A stretch of 64,000 nucleotides of DNA from contig NC_135121.1 in the NCBI RefSeq assembly GCF_050908995.1, positions 4,526,001 through 4,590,000 on the forward strand, given 5' to 3'. The position numbers and the translations under genes are program-made. The notes below the pieces were generated by a model that saw only the letters and a list, made by a program, of their open reading frames with translations, made no database searches and was not told the origin of the DNA. Numbering within the stretch: position 1 is the first letter of the stretch; every line of letters begins with the position of its first letter. The DNA comes from Andrena cerasifolii. Taxonomy: Eukaryota > Arthropoda > Insecta > Hymenoptera > Andrenidae. This document shows positions 22,496-37,300 of the stretch, piece by piece.

Positions 22496-23723
22496 TTCGC
22501 TTCAACGAACCCGTCTTTGTCAAATGTATTCCTTTATCAAATGGGAAGGCCTTAGGGCGCCCTGGGGTATTAAATTCGCATCCCGCGAATAGTCATATTT
22601 CATAGAGACTGATTGTGTAGGCTAGAAAACGAATTCGCAATTTATATCGATAGATGTTGGCATGATCTTTGCACATCTCGATCTGTCCGTTTTATAAAGG
22701 ATATTTACGTTCTACTTGAAGCGAAACAGTATTTTTCGTGAATCGTTACTCATCTCTAACCTCTTTCCATCTCTTTTATTCTCTCTTCCCAGCTGTTAAT
22801 GCTTTACAAATTGTAAAGGAAATAACAGAAATTATTCATCCGCAAAAGATGGTTCGCACGAGTGTGTACATACAAGCCAAATTGACAAACGAAAACGTAA
22901 TATGCATTTATCCAATTTTATCGTTATAGTGTTAAAATAAAAAGATAATTGCGTAAGAGATTTTTTACTAAATAAAAATAATCGTTAATAGAAATTTCCT
23001 TGTTATTCTTATTTGTTACTGATCAAATGTTTTCTCCCTAAAAAAGCAATTCCTTGACAAACTTATTTGAAATTAAACAATTTGCAAAGCTGCTGTCAGC
23101 AAAACATTTCTTTGCTTCTTATGTAAAAACAATTTTTATAATATAATTTAATGAGAAAATATATATTAATTCATTGATATTTATGTCATGTAATAAAAAA
23201 AACTAAAATATATTAGAGATATATAACATAATATTATAATTATAAAAGGACTACAGTTAATTATATTAATCGTATATAACATTTTTGTATTGTTTATTAA
23301 ACACTTCGTTAAACTTAATATGTAGATTAATTCTGCAAATCTGCGAAGAATTAATAGGAAGTTCTTTTGTTTAAAAAAAAACCGCAATAATAATGGACCT
23401 AAATTTTATAACTGTCACTAAACTATAAATAAATTGTATAATATAATAACGATATAAAATAAAATATTTCGTACTTAATTAACTAACAATGGCAGTGTTG
23501 TTGTAATGAAAACATAATCAGAATTTTAAAAAAGAAATTACAGTGGAGTGATTAAAGGATAATACAATGTTCGTCTTTATTACATTAACAGTTTATAGTA
23601 CATTAGTGCACAGTTAGTTCTGCTTCTGTGATGTAAAGGCTGAGATTCAGCAAAATGGTGTTTTAAAATTTTACCGCTATACTTAAATCGTACAAGAGCT
23701 GCTGCACACTAACGGTAAGTCCA

Positions 23724-23890
23724 TACCCATACAGCACACTTTGTTGCAGAAACGTTGCGGCACTATTGCAAGTTTCATTGCAATATTTCTGCAATATTGT
23801 GGAAACGTGGCAACGTTCGTGCAATATTTCTGCAATATTGTGGAAACGTGGCAACGTTCGTGCAATATTTCGGCAATATTGTACACATAT
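23724..23890. mobile_element. TTGCA-word element copy
   Basis: Begins TACCCATACAGCACACTTTG like the copy at 36790 and consists of GCAATATT and GCAACGTT words. A 50-base unit with GTGGAAACGTGGCAACGTTC is tandemly repeated inside. Confidence 0.6.
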
Positions 23891-23999
23891 CTGTGGCCAG
23901 ATGGCTAAACCTGATATGTGCGGTTTTTCTGCTTTTACAGTGTAGCAAGAATGGGTTATAGACTCAGGGTTGAAACCCTTAGAATGAATTAGCGCCTCT

Positions 24000-24290
24000 A
24001 ACCCATTTTCACGGTTTGAATCAGCGCGGTCGGTTCTACTGCACGTATGGGTCTGTATCTACGCGTGCCTCCGGCGCGAGCGTGCTAGGGGCAATTGCTC
24101 CGCGTCAGCTGTTTCGGTTTAAACCGCGCGGCCCAGCAGTTCGACCGCTAATATTCAACTGCTAATATCTCGAGAACGAAGCCTCAGATCCCAAAACAGT
24201 AAAGGACTTTTCGATGTCTTCTTTTATGAGGATATTGCATATTCCGGATTGTCTCTAAATTCTGGGACACTGCTGAATGTGTTACAGCAC
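24000..24290 (-). repeat. Diverged copy of the 35021-35402 MITE family
   Basis: Shares CAGCTGTTTCGGTTTAAACC (inverted) and CTAATATCTCGAGAACGAAG with the element at 35021-35402, and ends near AAATTCTGGGACAC. Confidence 0.55.
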
Positions 24291-24299
24291 TGTGACTGC

Positions 24300-25740
24300 T
24301 GTAGCGTCCGTCACACAGTGGTCCCGTCTTATTGATGACGTAGCGGGACAAAAGTCCAAAATCATGATCCATCCAAAATGAATGAACCCTTATCATACCA
24401 CAAGCTACTGAGTCAGAGATATCGGAATGATATGGTTTGCAAATTTGTATGTATTTTATAAAAATGACGATCGTCCAAACGTACTCGCGCCGGGCCCTTA
24501 GTAACAGTTTGTTAGAATGCATCAGAATCAGCTACAAATCAGTAGTGCTCCGTTGTATCGCAATTAAAATCGTTAGTATTTTACAAAATGAATTGCAGAC
24601 AAGTAACTAGTACATGAAGTTTCAGCCATGAATATTTTAATTTCCAACGTACAGAATTAAAATATGATCATAAAAATGGTGGATTTTTTCAAAAGCTTTC
24701 GTTGGAAAAGCTCTAGATATCCGGGCACCTCGTGGAACCTACAAATTTTGTGGGGTTTTGTTCTATTTGCTTTATAGAATACACATTGACAAGTTACAGC
24801 TGCAAATATTTGCAACTCTGCATTATTAAACTATTTGCTTATTCGCGAGTCATAGCACAAAATCGGAATATAGCCGGATTTTCAGGGGTCAATTTTACCC
24901 CCTTAGACTGAATTTTTGGGCAGTAAAAAAAATGCGTAATACATACCGATATATCCTCTACATACCCCCAAAGTTTCATAACTTTAGGAATTTTCGTGTT
25001 GGGGATCTTCCCTTGTGAGGGGTGAACGTTTTAAGGGTGGTAAACCACTGTGGATGGTGTTTTCCAAACATTTTCATCTAATTGATGATTTATGGACGAA
25101 CCGTGACTTTTGTCCCGCTAGCTTCTTAATAGACGGACCACTGTGCGTCACCGAGAATCCAGTTTCAACCGCCGCGGCTATGTGCCTCAGTCTCCCTGTC
25201 GTGGCATCCATCAAAAGTACGGATGCTGGTCCATTTTCCAAGGGCCCTTCTCGCGCTGTCCCCTCAGTCTCTTTTATATTTTTTTTGTCTGGTCCATATG
25301 ATTCCCACAGGTCTGCCGGAAATATGTGTTCGCCCCCACAGAGCCTGCTATGCGGGAGTAAGGCTAAGTACAATGGAGGGTCACCTGGTACCCGAAAGGC
25401 ATTGTTCGTGACACCATGACCCCGGTACCATTCATTCCTCGGCACGATAGCTCCCACCTTGGATTGGGGAGCTGGTCCGCGGTAAGGCCTTTGCTCATCC
25501 CGTTTTTAAGTCCACCGAGGTTCACTTATAGTGCCCGGTAACCATCACCATCCACGGCCCCTTCTCTCGCCTCGACCCGGTCACCGTGTGGTGATCCAGT
25601 GCGCGATGATCAGGGAGCCGTTTCACGTCACCGTCCTCCTATCCGCCACCTGGTGACACGCTCGGATGGTGCTCAACCTATTTTGATCGACACGGGTTGA
25701 TCTACATCCCCGCTCCATTTACGGAGGTTGGGGAACGGCC
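24300..25740. repeat. Unclassified GC-richer repeat block
   Basis: A segment near 24300-24380 is an imperfect inverse of 25085-25160 (shared core TTTTGTCCCGCTA), so part of the block is a foldback. The remainder to 25740 has long open frames on both strands, but no protein motif is recognisable. Confidence 0.35.
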
Positions 25741-25922
25741 GACACTGAATTATATTAATAAAGTAAACTTTCTTCAATGTTTCAAGTAGATGTACTGAAC
25801 TGGAAATAGGTATTTAAACTTTTTATTTGATTTATTATTAAAAGTGGTGTTACGTTTTTTATCTTCATAGTTCAATACATTATTAAGCTTTCAGTTGGAA
25901 ATAAAGTATACCTAAGGTCGTT

Positions 25923-26403
25923 TTCAGATATATTGGCCGGTGAGTTTCGTGACGGGTATTCTCCCACCATACCGCTTGCCGCCGCGCGGTGGGGATTCGG
26001 TGCCCGTGAGGTACGTATCCCCACCACTTTCTCGTTTCTTTCTTGCTCTCGTTCCATCTCGCTCTCACCTTCGCAGAACAAGAGCGAGTCAGAAGTGGTG
26101 GGGAGAGCGCCGAGCTCCTGACGTGTAGCCCAAACCGAGTTCTTAGCGTAGAGATACATACACCAGAATAGGTGCGCGTTAGGTCCGAAAAAATTTAGGA
26201 GCTTTATTGGTCAGAACATTGATTCTTTCTCGATAGCTTCATTTCGTATTGGTTTACGCATAGCTTCGTAACGCACACAACTACTACGCTAAGAATAAAC
26301 AACAGCCACATGGCTTCGTTCAGGCGGAGCCGAGCAGCGTTGCCACTGATTTCTCCTCGCGTGTTGCTCGCGAAACCGAACTCGCCGGCCAATATATCTG
26401 AAC
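25923..26403. mobile_element. 480-bp inverted-repeat element
   Basis: Ends TTCAGATATATTGGCCGGTG and CGCCGGCCAATATATCTGAA are inverses. The interior has a GC-rich part containing GAGTCAGAAGTGGTGGGGA, also seen near 33460. Open frames within it are incidental. Confidence 0.7.
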
Positions 26404-28187
26404 ACGAGCTTAGTACAGAAGTATTAACTTTGAAATATAATTATTTTATACTTAATTCTTTATGTTGCAATGTTTAATGTAGTTCTGTAGACTTTAATCT
26501 ATATTTTGCACAGCTATACGAAATATAGGATATCACTTTGTTATGAACAAGGAATGCTGAAATATATAATTATTTCTTTAATTAGCCCCAATTAAGAAAG
26601 GTGAAAATTTTAAATAAATATAATTCTCGATTAATTCAGCATTTTTATTAATACCTAATGATGACATTTATAAAAAGTATTTTCTCGATTACACACATTA
26701 ACTTCCAGTAAAAATTATGATAAAGTACAATAAAATATAATATACAATTTTTGCGAAGTGTGTTCTTAAATAAGTCTAATAAATAATTATTAATTATGAT
26801 ATCAATTATGTACATGTTTTATATATCAAATATATTCAATTCATAGAGCAATGCCTAAATTATATTAAATAATATAACGAAATTGACTTACACGAAATAT
26901 TAAAGATTAAGAATATAAAGGATTCGATGAGAAATGGATTGACGAATATGAGCTTTAGTTAAGAAAGTCAATATATACAAAAATATTCTTACCTTCAAAT
27001 ATATTTACACATTAAACACTATGGTTCATAAGTTACTTTACCAAGAAACAAATACTACTTTCGAAGAATAACTAATAATTATAGAAATAATGTTAATTTT
27101 ATGAGAAATATGTATATATAGTTTATTTCTAAAAGTATATAACTGCCTAAATTGTGCATCCATGTATTACATTCTAAAACCCTAATATATTTTTATATAA
27201 CATGTAGTCATAATATTTTTGTGTTATGCATTGTTCAATTATAAATTTGAAAAAAATAATTTTTTTTATATACCATATAGCATAGCTTTTGATACTATTA
27301 TTGCATCCTAGTAAATAAAATGATAAAACACTGCTTAATATTATTATTGTACCAGATAGAACAGAGACTTTAAAATAATCCTCTAAAGGTGCGTATCAAC
27401 TTTACAATGTAGAACACGAAAATTTCATAAACAGTCATGTAGGGTGCATAAATCTACCAATTTAAACGCTGATTAGATTAGAGCTTCAACCCAGATCGTT
27501 ATATATTTTTAGAAACTTCTTACATTATGTAAATACATAAATAAATCGTGAGATTTGATAGTAAATTGTACTGTGCCATGTAATTTGTACTATCCCAATA
27601 GTTAGTTATTAAAAACTATATACAATTGCACTGTTATCGCAATAAAGTTATTAGCGATCTTCAAAATAATATTAAAATAATCCTATAAAAATCTCAAACT
27701 ACTTAGTTTCTTTTATTGCAATCAATTCCGTGCTTAGTGTGATATATTTTCCTTTCTAAGGCATGAGATGTTTCACCTAGCTTTTTTCTTCCCTCATTTT
27801 ATACACCTATCTTTTGATTTAAGATAAATTTGATATTTTAATTCATTCGCATATATATTTTAAATATAGTTGTTTAAAAACCAAGGAATTAAAACAAAAT
27901 TAAAATAAAAAATTAAATGTTTATACAATTACTTGAAAAAATAAAAAAAATCATAACACAAAATGAGCTTTTCAAACTGATAGTTACTTAATACTTGGAT
28001 GTGTTTGTTGATGTCTCTAACTGCAGAGATTTATACATAAAAAGTCACTGATAAAAGTCTACATTTTATTTTTTTTTTTAAGAACTTGGTGCCAATTTTA
28101 GTCTCAATATCAATATTCGCTAAGCCCAACGTGTATAACATCTCATAGAAAACTATTACACAATTGTAACAATAAAAAGTAAATATA

Positions 28188-28193
28188 TTTATT
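28188..28193 (-). terminator. Candidate poly(A) signal of the THSD1-like gene
   Basis: AATAAA on the minus strand about 160 bases downstream of the stop at 28355. Confidence 0.4.
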
Positions 28194-28354
28194 TAAGAAA
28201 TAATATCGGGGCATTTAAAATACTAACACATAACGCAACATAATTTGTTATGCCATCAAAGTAATCAGTTGTGTAAAAATAAATATAATGCAAAGAACAA
28301 AAATGACAACTAAAATAAAAAAAATAATAAAAAATAAAATAATTCTATAATTTT

Positions 28355-31300
28355 CTAATCGATATAATCGTCATCATCGTCATCAACAAATCTAATATTC
28401 TGGTCATAAAAGGACCCCTGGTTTGTGCAAAATGTTTCTATTCCATAATCAGGGCTTTGAATATGTAAAGATGTATCAACATCCTTGTTATTTAGCTTCC
28501 GAACCTGAGCAAAATGTTTCAAAGGACTTCCTGATAATTCTGTCATAGGAATGTTTACTGTGTCCTTTTTACTTATAAATGGCTGGGTGCACTCTGTTAA
28601 CTCTTTATATTTGCAGCGCGCATTTATTACGTCCTCATCCTCATCTTTGGAAACTTTTTTTTGATTGGAGCTGTGCTTTACCTTTGGCAAATCTTCTTGC
28701 AGAACATTTTTTTGAGTAGAACTTAACTTTCCCTTATTATTCTCGCCATTATCATGTAAATTTGTAGGGCTCCCAAGAAGACTTCTGGAAGCATTTGATT
28801 CTTCTCCTGATTCTTCATCTCTATTTATACGAACCCTATGGAAAGAAAGAAATAAATTTTCAGCATTAGTGGCTCTTATTTTCAACTTTTGAATTTTCTT
28901 CACAGCCCCCCCCCCCCAGAATAGGTCCAAATAATAAAAAAGAAATCTGTGTAAAGTTTGAGCCCGACACCATGATTTCGAGTAAAATGAATTTGAATAC
29001 CTCACTTTTGATGTCTACATCTTCGAAATTTTTGCGAATTTCAGTCCCAATTTTTCAGGAAACATTCATGACATAACAAACACTGAAAATGTGGAGAAAC
29101 TTCTTTTTATCTTTTTCGCATATCTCGGTATATGTCCCCCTTAAATGTTTAAAAAAATAGCCCTCGAAAATAAAAATTACAATTTCTTTTCGTCTTCATA
29201 AATAAAAAGTGTTCGAGAAGGATTTAAATTTTCGAAATTTGAAAAAAGAATGTTTCTCCAGTTTTTCGGACTTTTTTCGAATACCGTTTGTCGCACGAGA
29301 AAAAGTAATACAACATAAAAGATGCTCCTGGTCCGGATCTACAACTTTTGTTTGACATATTTTTTTATGTAATCAATAACTTGGAGGATATTATATAAAA
29401 TCGACTTTGTGAGCTGTTAAATAATTATTTAAACGTTCAAGGGCCCAGGGACACCTTTTCCCGTTATCCGATCGGGCTCAAACTTTCCACAGATATTCTT
29501 TATTATTTGGAACTATTCTGGGGTGTGCTGCGAAGAAAATCTTGAAGAAAATTTCACCAAGAGCAAATATGAGCCACCCTACTGTACACATACGCTATAT
29601 GAAGCAAAGGAAATGTGTACTGTTGCACCATTCTGAAGGATCTATTAAGCACTTAGAAGTAAGTACTCTCAAGATATAAGGGCCACTTTTACCCTTTTTA
29701 AGTAGTATAATATGTGTCTTGTTTATGGTGTATAGTCGTGACTCTTCACGTGAATACAATAACACATAAGTGGAGGGTCATTCAAGGCTTTAAATCTCTT
29801 TGTTATACATATACCTAACCTCGAACGTGCTTATGACACGATATAAGCACGTGTCCGTTATGCGGGCGTTTAAATGGTAGTCACTGGATACTTGTTACCC
29901 ATATGTGTACAGCTTTTGACTTATTTAAAGAATTATTATCAAACCATAAACCAAAAGATACATGGTTGTATGCAGAAGGTAAAAAGATGACTGTCACGTG
30001 GCGAATTTTTTAAACAAGAAAAAGTCCAGACCATGTCTCCTAAATTATGCAACTTTCTATACTACAATATTTTCTACTTGCATAGCTTTGAAGACATTTA
30101 GGTGGTAACATTTCTTAGACTCTTCGGATGTACTTCTGAATGGCCCCAGTGGCCAATCGACACGAGGTTTGAGGAGAGGGGTGGGGAGGATCTGTGGACC
30201 CTTAATCTAAAATTGTTGCTTCGGGAATTAATTATTTTCCGAGATATTAATAAAAAAACTTTTAGTATTTCTGTTGACTTATTCCGACACAACGCGTTTC
30301 ACTTTCCAACTTGTTCCGGATATTAGTATTGGCTGGGGCTAGATTAGCGGGGGGGGGGGGGCGTCCGCTTGCTGGCGCGTAAGGCATGGTAGCGAACCGA
30401 TGTGAGTTTGGAGTTTGGTGATTTGTACCAGAAACTTGCGGATGCGAACCATCCTATTATACAGGGTGGATACCTATTACTCCATTGATAGTTAATACTA
30501 TAGAGGGTGATACTACATGCCAAAATAAGACGAAAATATAAAATACAATTTATTAATATCGCGCTTCGTTTTCGAGAAAATTGGTTCTGAATTTCAGCTA
30601 AATAAGAGTGCCTTTTAGGCGCCTGAGGAGCACACGGAGGTAAGGGGAACGCGTCCAGCTGTTCGTAGAACAGATTGTGGGGCGAGGGGGGGGGGGGAGG
30701 GGGGTGGCCGTAGGATGGACCCCCGTTAGGGCTACGTGTATGCAGTTCAAAAAAATAATATGTAAAAGAAAATTAGTCATTTTTTATTGATATTGCGGAA
30801 ACTAATAAATACCCGAAGCTACAATTTTAGATGTAGGGTCGACACCCCCTCCCCACCACTCCCATCAAACCTGGTGTCGATCGGTCACTGGGGCCATTCG
30901 GAAGAATATCCGACTACCCTATGTATATAATTTACATCAATAAATTGTTGAACAAGAATTTAGTTTCTGATTAATTTAACTTATAATAATAATCTACTGC
31001 ATTTTTCTACGTTTATTCTGTTAAGAAGGAATTCATTGTTCTTTGGCTATGAACATTTTTGTGGATAAACGGATTATTAAACATATACAAATGATCTTAA
31101 CATGCACTTTAAAATCAATATTCAAAACGAGAACGATATGAGTACCCATTATGATTTGCTATTTTATACTTCACTGATATTATAAAAAATGAACTTAGGT
31201 ACTAATACATATACTTTACATATTTTGTACGTTAATATTAATATTTTTGTCTTCTAATTGTAAGTCATTATATGTAATAAAATGTTTAATTTCATAAAAA

Positions 31301-34300
31301 GGACTCAATAAATTGTATCACGAATTCACAAGTATGATGCCTTTCCTGTTTTATTAAATTCAAATTTTGAGACAGTACTTATATACAGTATGTCCGTTTT
31401 AACTGAAAATGGTGGAATAATTCGTAAGGAACTGAAGGTATCAGACAATAGTTTTTACAGAAGTTATTTGATATGGAGGGTGGCATTTTGGGGTTCACAC
31501 AGAGGCAGATTTGGGTATAGGCTAAGTAGGCTGCAGCCGTAGGTGGCAAATTTGGGGGAGCGGCAAATTTTGGGGAGCGATAAATTTTGGGTAGCATCAA
31601 ATTTTGGGGAGCGACAGATTTTCAGCGAAACAAATTGCAGAAGGTTTAAACATAGATGGTTTGAGACAACTTTAAAAACAATTCACTTTTGTTTCATAGC
31701 GAATTGGCAACGACCCCTATGCGAGTTACCATACTGAATAAATTTTTAAATTGTCTCGACTCTTTTAAATTAATATATTCGAGGTCCCCAAATCTTCAAA
31801 TCCGCCCCTGGTGGCAGCTATAATATAAATAGTTTCTCTACAGATAGAGAAATGGGAGAGATTTCAAGAGCAATCTAATTATTTTTGAGTGGGGCTATAT
31901 ATTTTTTATTCATAATATGATAACGGTGGTTGAGAAGAGTTCAAGAATGTGTCAACATTCTGGAATGTTGGAGGCCCAGGAGGTTCAGCTCAGAGCTGTT
32001 CATCAGTGGGGCCCCTCAGGGGCCTGCTTCCCCTTCCAACCGCTCCGTCCCCACACAATATTCGCGACGAATACATATTATGTAGTAGTAACATTTCTTT
32101 GCTGTGGTGACGTGCGTCACTCTTTAGCGTCGCGCGGTATCCTTGACGACGCGAACGGGAGTGGGCGAACCCCAAAGGGCTCGTTGGGGCCCGCCCTGGC
32201 CTGGACAGCGGACAGCGGCGATTTCAGCAGCTTTAGCTGCTCAAAGGTACCCGACATGCATTGAACTCATTTCAACAAACGCTTTAATATTATAAATAAA
32301 AAATATAGTGTCTTATTTAAATATTTAAGATGGCATTGATATCTCTCCCATTTCTCCATCTATAGAGAAACTATCCATATTGTTGCGAGCACCGTGTACA
32401 TATAACTTCATAGCCTACTGGTGCTCACATCCCAAGTTAGAAGACGGTCGGCCCCCTCCAACGACAATCACGATATCGATCAGATGGCCTGTCTTGTACC
32501 GAACGCCAATACGACCGGACGTATCAGATTAGCTAGTTCTAACATTGTAAACCTATAACTAGTGGCAAATATAGTTTTATTGTGTGTTCGTTCATCTATT
32601 ATCCAATCCTTTGCGCTGGGATGGCCAGCGAGGAAACACCCCGGAGTAACAGTATGTATACCACATACAGTATTGTCTCGTTAACGGCTCGCTGGCCGGG
32701 ACCGACGTTGAGCCCTTATCGTGAACGGAGCCCTAATTCCGAGTGCTCGTTTCTCGCTTCTTTCTGGGCAAAGGGGGAAGCGAGATGGAACATTGCGTGC
32801 GCGACGAGCGTGCGCGATCAGAGTTTGGAGGGATTCGGCTCCACTGATGGAGGGGGAAACACCTACAGGAGCGGTGGTAATGTGTGTGACTGACGCAGGC
32901 GCAGGTCATGCACATAGAGCCGTTCCTGGGTTTTGGCCGCTGAGGTGCAAAAACAATATTGCCGCCCTTATTAATTCAATATTCTTTAATTAAGAATTTA
33001 ATATGCAGTGTTTACTTTCATATCTATACATACATAATTTTAAACAGTTATCATGGTATAGAGTTTGGATTAATATTCTTATTAACCAAAATTTTATACA
33101 TAATAAACGGCCTGCGACCGCCTTTAGGCTTGGCCGCCCAGGTGCGGGGCACCTTTTGCACCCCCGCCAGGAACGGCCCTGTGCACGCGTTACCACCAAT
33201 CCTGTGTAGGGGTTTCCCCCTCTATCAGTGGAGCCGAATCTCTTCGAACTCTGTGCGCGATGGTCGCCAGAGCAGACTGTGAGCGGGGCCTGCATTAAGA
33301 TTTTGCGAAATGGTTTCGTGCTCACGGTAAGCGCTTGCGACCATCGCGCACGGAAAGGACGGAGTGTCAAGCGTCCGAAAGATTGAGCGAGACAAAACAT
33401 CAACGCGTCGTCTGCCTCGCACCGTTCTCGCTCGCTCTCGCCTTCGCCGGACAAGAGTGAGTCAGAAGTGGTGGGGATAGCAGAGAGTCCGTATCGTGTA
33501 CACCAAACCGAGCCCATAACGAGACAATACTGTAATGTCCCCCTCCATATCAAACAACTTTTGTATAAGAACAATTTGTTGATTCCTTCAGTTCCTTACG
33601 AAATATTCCACTGTTTCCAGTTAAAACGTGTACACTGTATGTATATTCTACATATACTTGACAATTTATTACTTAAGTTATATTTAGATAAATAAAGATG
33701 ATCGACTTACCTCCTGTTTGGAATAACACAATATTGTTTATGTTCAAGAACACCAGACACAGATTCCATGCTCACTTTAATGCTAGAATCTTCAAGAAGT
33801 TTCCGAACAGGAATTAATTTCTCGAATGTCCTTGTTCTAGGAGTTCCGGGAGTTTCATCCAGAATTAGATTTCCGTAGTCAAAATTGTGACAACTCCTTT
33901 CGTCTTTTTTCAAATATCTTTCACTGTTGACGTAAAGGTAATTAATTTTACGATGGAAATAGAAAGAATATATTTATGAAAAATTCTGTTCGCAATTTCA
34001 TGTACATATAAAGACCATTAATGCTGCCACTGTGCTAGTGAATATTAGTTTATATTAGAAATAGGTATTGTCAGTTAATGAATTCAATCATACTCGGTAA
34101 ATTTATTTGTAATCTAAATAATATGCTAATATCATTCTTTAATTAAAACAATAGATAAAAGAAGTAAACTACTTTACCAGTGGCGGATTTAAGAAAAAAG
34201 GCCCAGGTGGTAAACGTTCTGAGGGGCCCATTTTTCGGGAAAATAAAGCGGTAGTTTACTAAAAACGGGCTCAGTGTGATAATATAGAAAAAAAATATAC

Positions 34301-37300
34301 TTTGGATAAAATCATAATTTCTTTTAAGGATAGGGCCCTGGGGGGCCTTCTGAGCAGGGGCCCAGATGGCAATTGCTCATCGGCCACCCTGTTAAATCCA
34401 CTACTGTACTTTACTTAGCTTACATCAATTTAGCATTAATAATAATACTGGCTTATGAATGATACTTATAGAACGTTAAAATAAGTACATATCTTTATTA
34501 TTTACCCTTGCTCGAATCCAAATTCAATATCTTCAAAGCTAGATAATTGCATTCTTCTGTATTCAGAGGGTGTTAATGCAGCACCTTCGGTTTCAAGAGC
34601 TAAAATCGAGCTCCTTTTGTTTCTGTAAATAACTAACTAGTTATTTCATATGTAATACTAATATTACCACTAAATACCTGTACAATAAGGATGCTAATTA
34701 CCCTAAAAAGAGATCCTCTGTATCGAGTTTCAAGTCTTCAATTGGTGGAATCCAGACTAAAAATGCAGGATCCATTCCCAAGTACGATCCAGGAACAGCA
34801 CTAGTATTTGCTACATTATAATCATAGTAATCCAATTCCAGTTCTGAATCGGGATTTGTTAAACTAAATTCCGATCCTGGCCCTTGTAAAAGTTTCTCAC
34901 GGTTTCTTCTTTCTTTCGTTTCCTTGCCACTTCCTAAGGTTGATGGACTCGAAAGGACACTTTCAGGAGAAGATTCCTACACATTTAAAAATGATATTAA
35001 ATAATTAAATTCGCTTATATAGGGTGTCCCAGAATTGAGGGGCAAATTCCTTTACCATCGAAATGTCCTTTACCGCTTTAAGATCCGAGGCTTCGTTCTC
35101 GAGATATTAACAGTTGAATATTAGGGGCCGAACTGCTGGGCCGCGCGGTTTAAACCGAAACAGCTGACGCGGAGCAATGACCCCTAGCACGCACACGCCG
35201 GAGGCACGCGTAGATACAGACCCATGCACGCAGTAGAACCGACTGGTTTCGGCTTTGAACCTCGCGGCACGGAAGTTGCACCGCTAATATTCAATCGTTA
35301 ATATCTCGAGAACGAAGCCTCGGATCCCAAAACGGCAAAGGACTTTTCGATGCAGCAAGATACAGCATGTTCCGGATTGTCCCTCAATTCTGGGACACCC
35401 TGTATATAAGACATTTATTACCACATAAATATACCTTTTCAGAAGAAGAATTAGCATCCTTGTTATCATTTGATTTTTCATTCTCCACGTTTAATGCCTT
35501 TTCTTCTGGGCTATTGGACTCTATTGTTCGTAATCTATATAACAATTAATATTTACAGATAATCTATAATTGTAATAAACAAGTTCCGAAATTACTCTAT
35601 GGTGTAATCCCTTTTTCGTTTAAAGCGTTTAGGGAATAATAATAGTTACAATCACAATAGTCACTTTCTTTGTTACAATAATTATAAAAAGAATAATGAT
35701 CGTTACGACTTCTCGATAAATAATTATTTTTACAAAACTGTGTCACATCATGTATTAGTTCCAGCAGAAAATATACAGGGAGAAGGATATTTTAAGAAAA
35801 CAGATAATCGAATTTTTCGAAAATGTAGATTTTACTCACCTTACAGGATAGGCATATTTTACTTCTGGTTTATTGTAAACGAGAATACTGGAAGCTGATA
35901 ATAATTTATCATAGTTCGATGTCATTGATGTTATAGTCTTGTCTGAAGAAGTTTCCACAGTATTGCTCAATTTTAATGTACTGGTGCTCAGCGTGGATCC
36001 ATCTTTGTATCTATATTTAAAAAGTATTAATTACTGTTTAATGTGAAAAATCTCCCTTCCTTTTCTATCATTATAGAACTAGAAAATTTCTTGTCATCTT
36101 TTAAAATGAATAATTTGATTTCTATTTTTACCCAGTTAAAGTTTCAGTACTATTGTAATGTTCTTCTGTGTTGGACAAAGTTTCTTTTGGGGAGTCTTTT
36201 GCTGCTGCTTCTATCATTGATATCACTTCTGAGATAATTGTACTCGTAGATAAAAACTTTGATCTTCCAGGCATTAATTCTAATTACCAAAAAAAAATTT
36301 ACGACAATTAATTTATAATTTATTTAACCCTTTGTGGTCACACGGGGTGTATTGTACCCCAAGAATAATTTTCGAGTTAAAATGTCGCGTCTTTACGACT
36401 ACCAAAGGGGATTTATCGCAAAAAAAAAATATAAAAAAAATTTAAAAATCGGTTTTGATCACAGAACCGTGAAAAATCGCTCATTTTCAACTACAAATTT
36501 TATCATATCAAAATTTACATTTCTAGAAAAAGACTATTAGACTTCAAAAACACGAAAATGGTAACTCAAAAAATGACGCTAGGGTACAGTGAACCCCGTG
36601 TGACCAACTTGTGATTATAAGGTGTGACCACGAAGAGTTAAATTGCTTTATTAATTTACTGTATTGCAATTTGAAACGTGTAATATTATGTAATGATAGT
36701 TTCACATTCACTATGTAATAATTTAAAAATATTTATACTGTTCATAAAGTAGTGGCTAATACTATTTATAAAGTAATATTCCTTTTCATTACCCATACAG
36801 CACACTCTAGTTGCAGCAAAGTTGCAGGATCGTTGCGGTGCAATATTGCAACGCAACATTGATGCAACTATGCAGCAATAATTCTATGTCAATGCAATGT
36901 TGCACGGCAACGTCGCAGCAACGTTACATGGACATTGCGCTGCAACCATGCAACACTGCAAGGTTACTGCACCGATCCTGCAACGTTGCCGCCACTAAGT
37001 GTGCTGTACGGGTATACTCTATGTAAGTAATACAAAATACAATTACATATATTTTTACCAGAAACATCGCTGAAACTGTCCAGATCCTCTGCAATACGAT
37101 ATTTTCTGTATTTTATAACGAACTGTAGGGTCAAGAAAATAGAAATAATAAATATGAGTATCATGAGCAAAGCAGTCACTAAGTGTGCTGGTTTCCAAAA
37201 GATCCATTCTTTCTCAACGTTAGCTGTATTTACTTCAAAAGGCACAACGGTTATACTTCCATTTCTCTTTAAATATTTTTTATCTGTAATTGAATCATAG

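Larger units (their letters stand above)
22496..28354. other. Long non-coding stretch between the peptide gene and the THSD1-like gene
   Basis: 22500-23720 and 26405-28187 are AT-rich with no recognisable gene. 23724-23890 is a TTGCA-word element. 24000-25010 holds repeat copies related to 35021-35402 and to 42120-42720. 25010-25740 is a GC-richer unclassified repeat. 25923-26403 is an inverted-repeat element. The 3'UTR of the THSD1-like gene occupies the right end. Confidence 0.5.
28836..33710. other. Large last intron of the THSD1-like gene, packed with repeats
   Basis: Almost 4.9 kb between exons 16 and 17. Contains a C homopolymer at about 28907-28917, a family A related element with long inverted ends (30125-30912), an inverted-repeat element (31831-32374), and a composite GC-rich repeat block (32580-33560). 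28870-30100 and 30913-31500 show nothing recognisable. Confidence 0.5.

Noticed and set aside
22738..22929. Frame preceded by a CTCTCTTCCCAG acceptor-like site, downstream of the peptide gene
   Set aside because: The peptide gene already ends at 22495, there is no donor that would feed it, and no homology is recognised.
23724..23890. Regularly spaced repeats that at first look like a CRISPR array
   Set aside because: This is an insect genome, spacing is irregular, the spacers are themselves the same words, and inverted ends mark a MITE.
25015..25457. Overlapping open frames of 120-130 codons on both strands
   Set aside because: They sit in a repeat block with an inverted partner near 24300, have no protein motif, and the openness reflects GC-rich composition.
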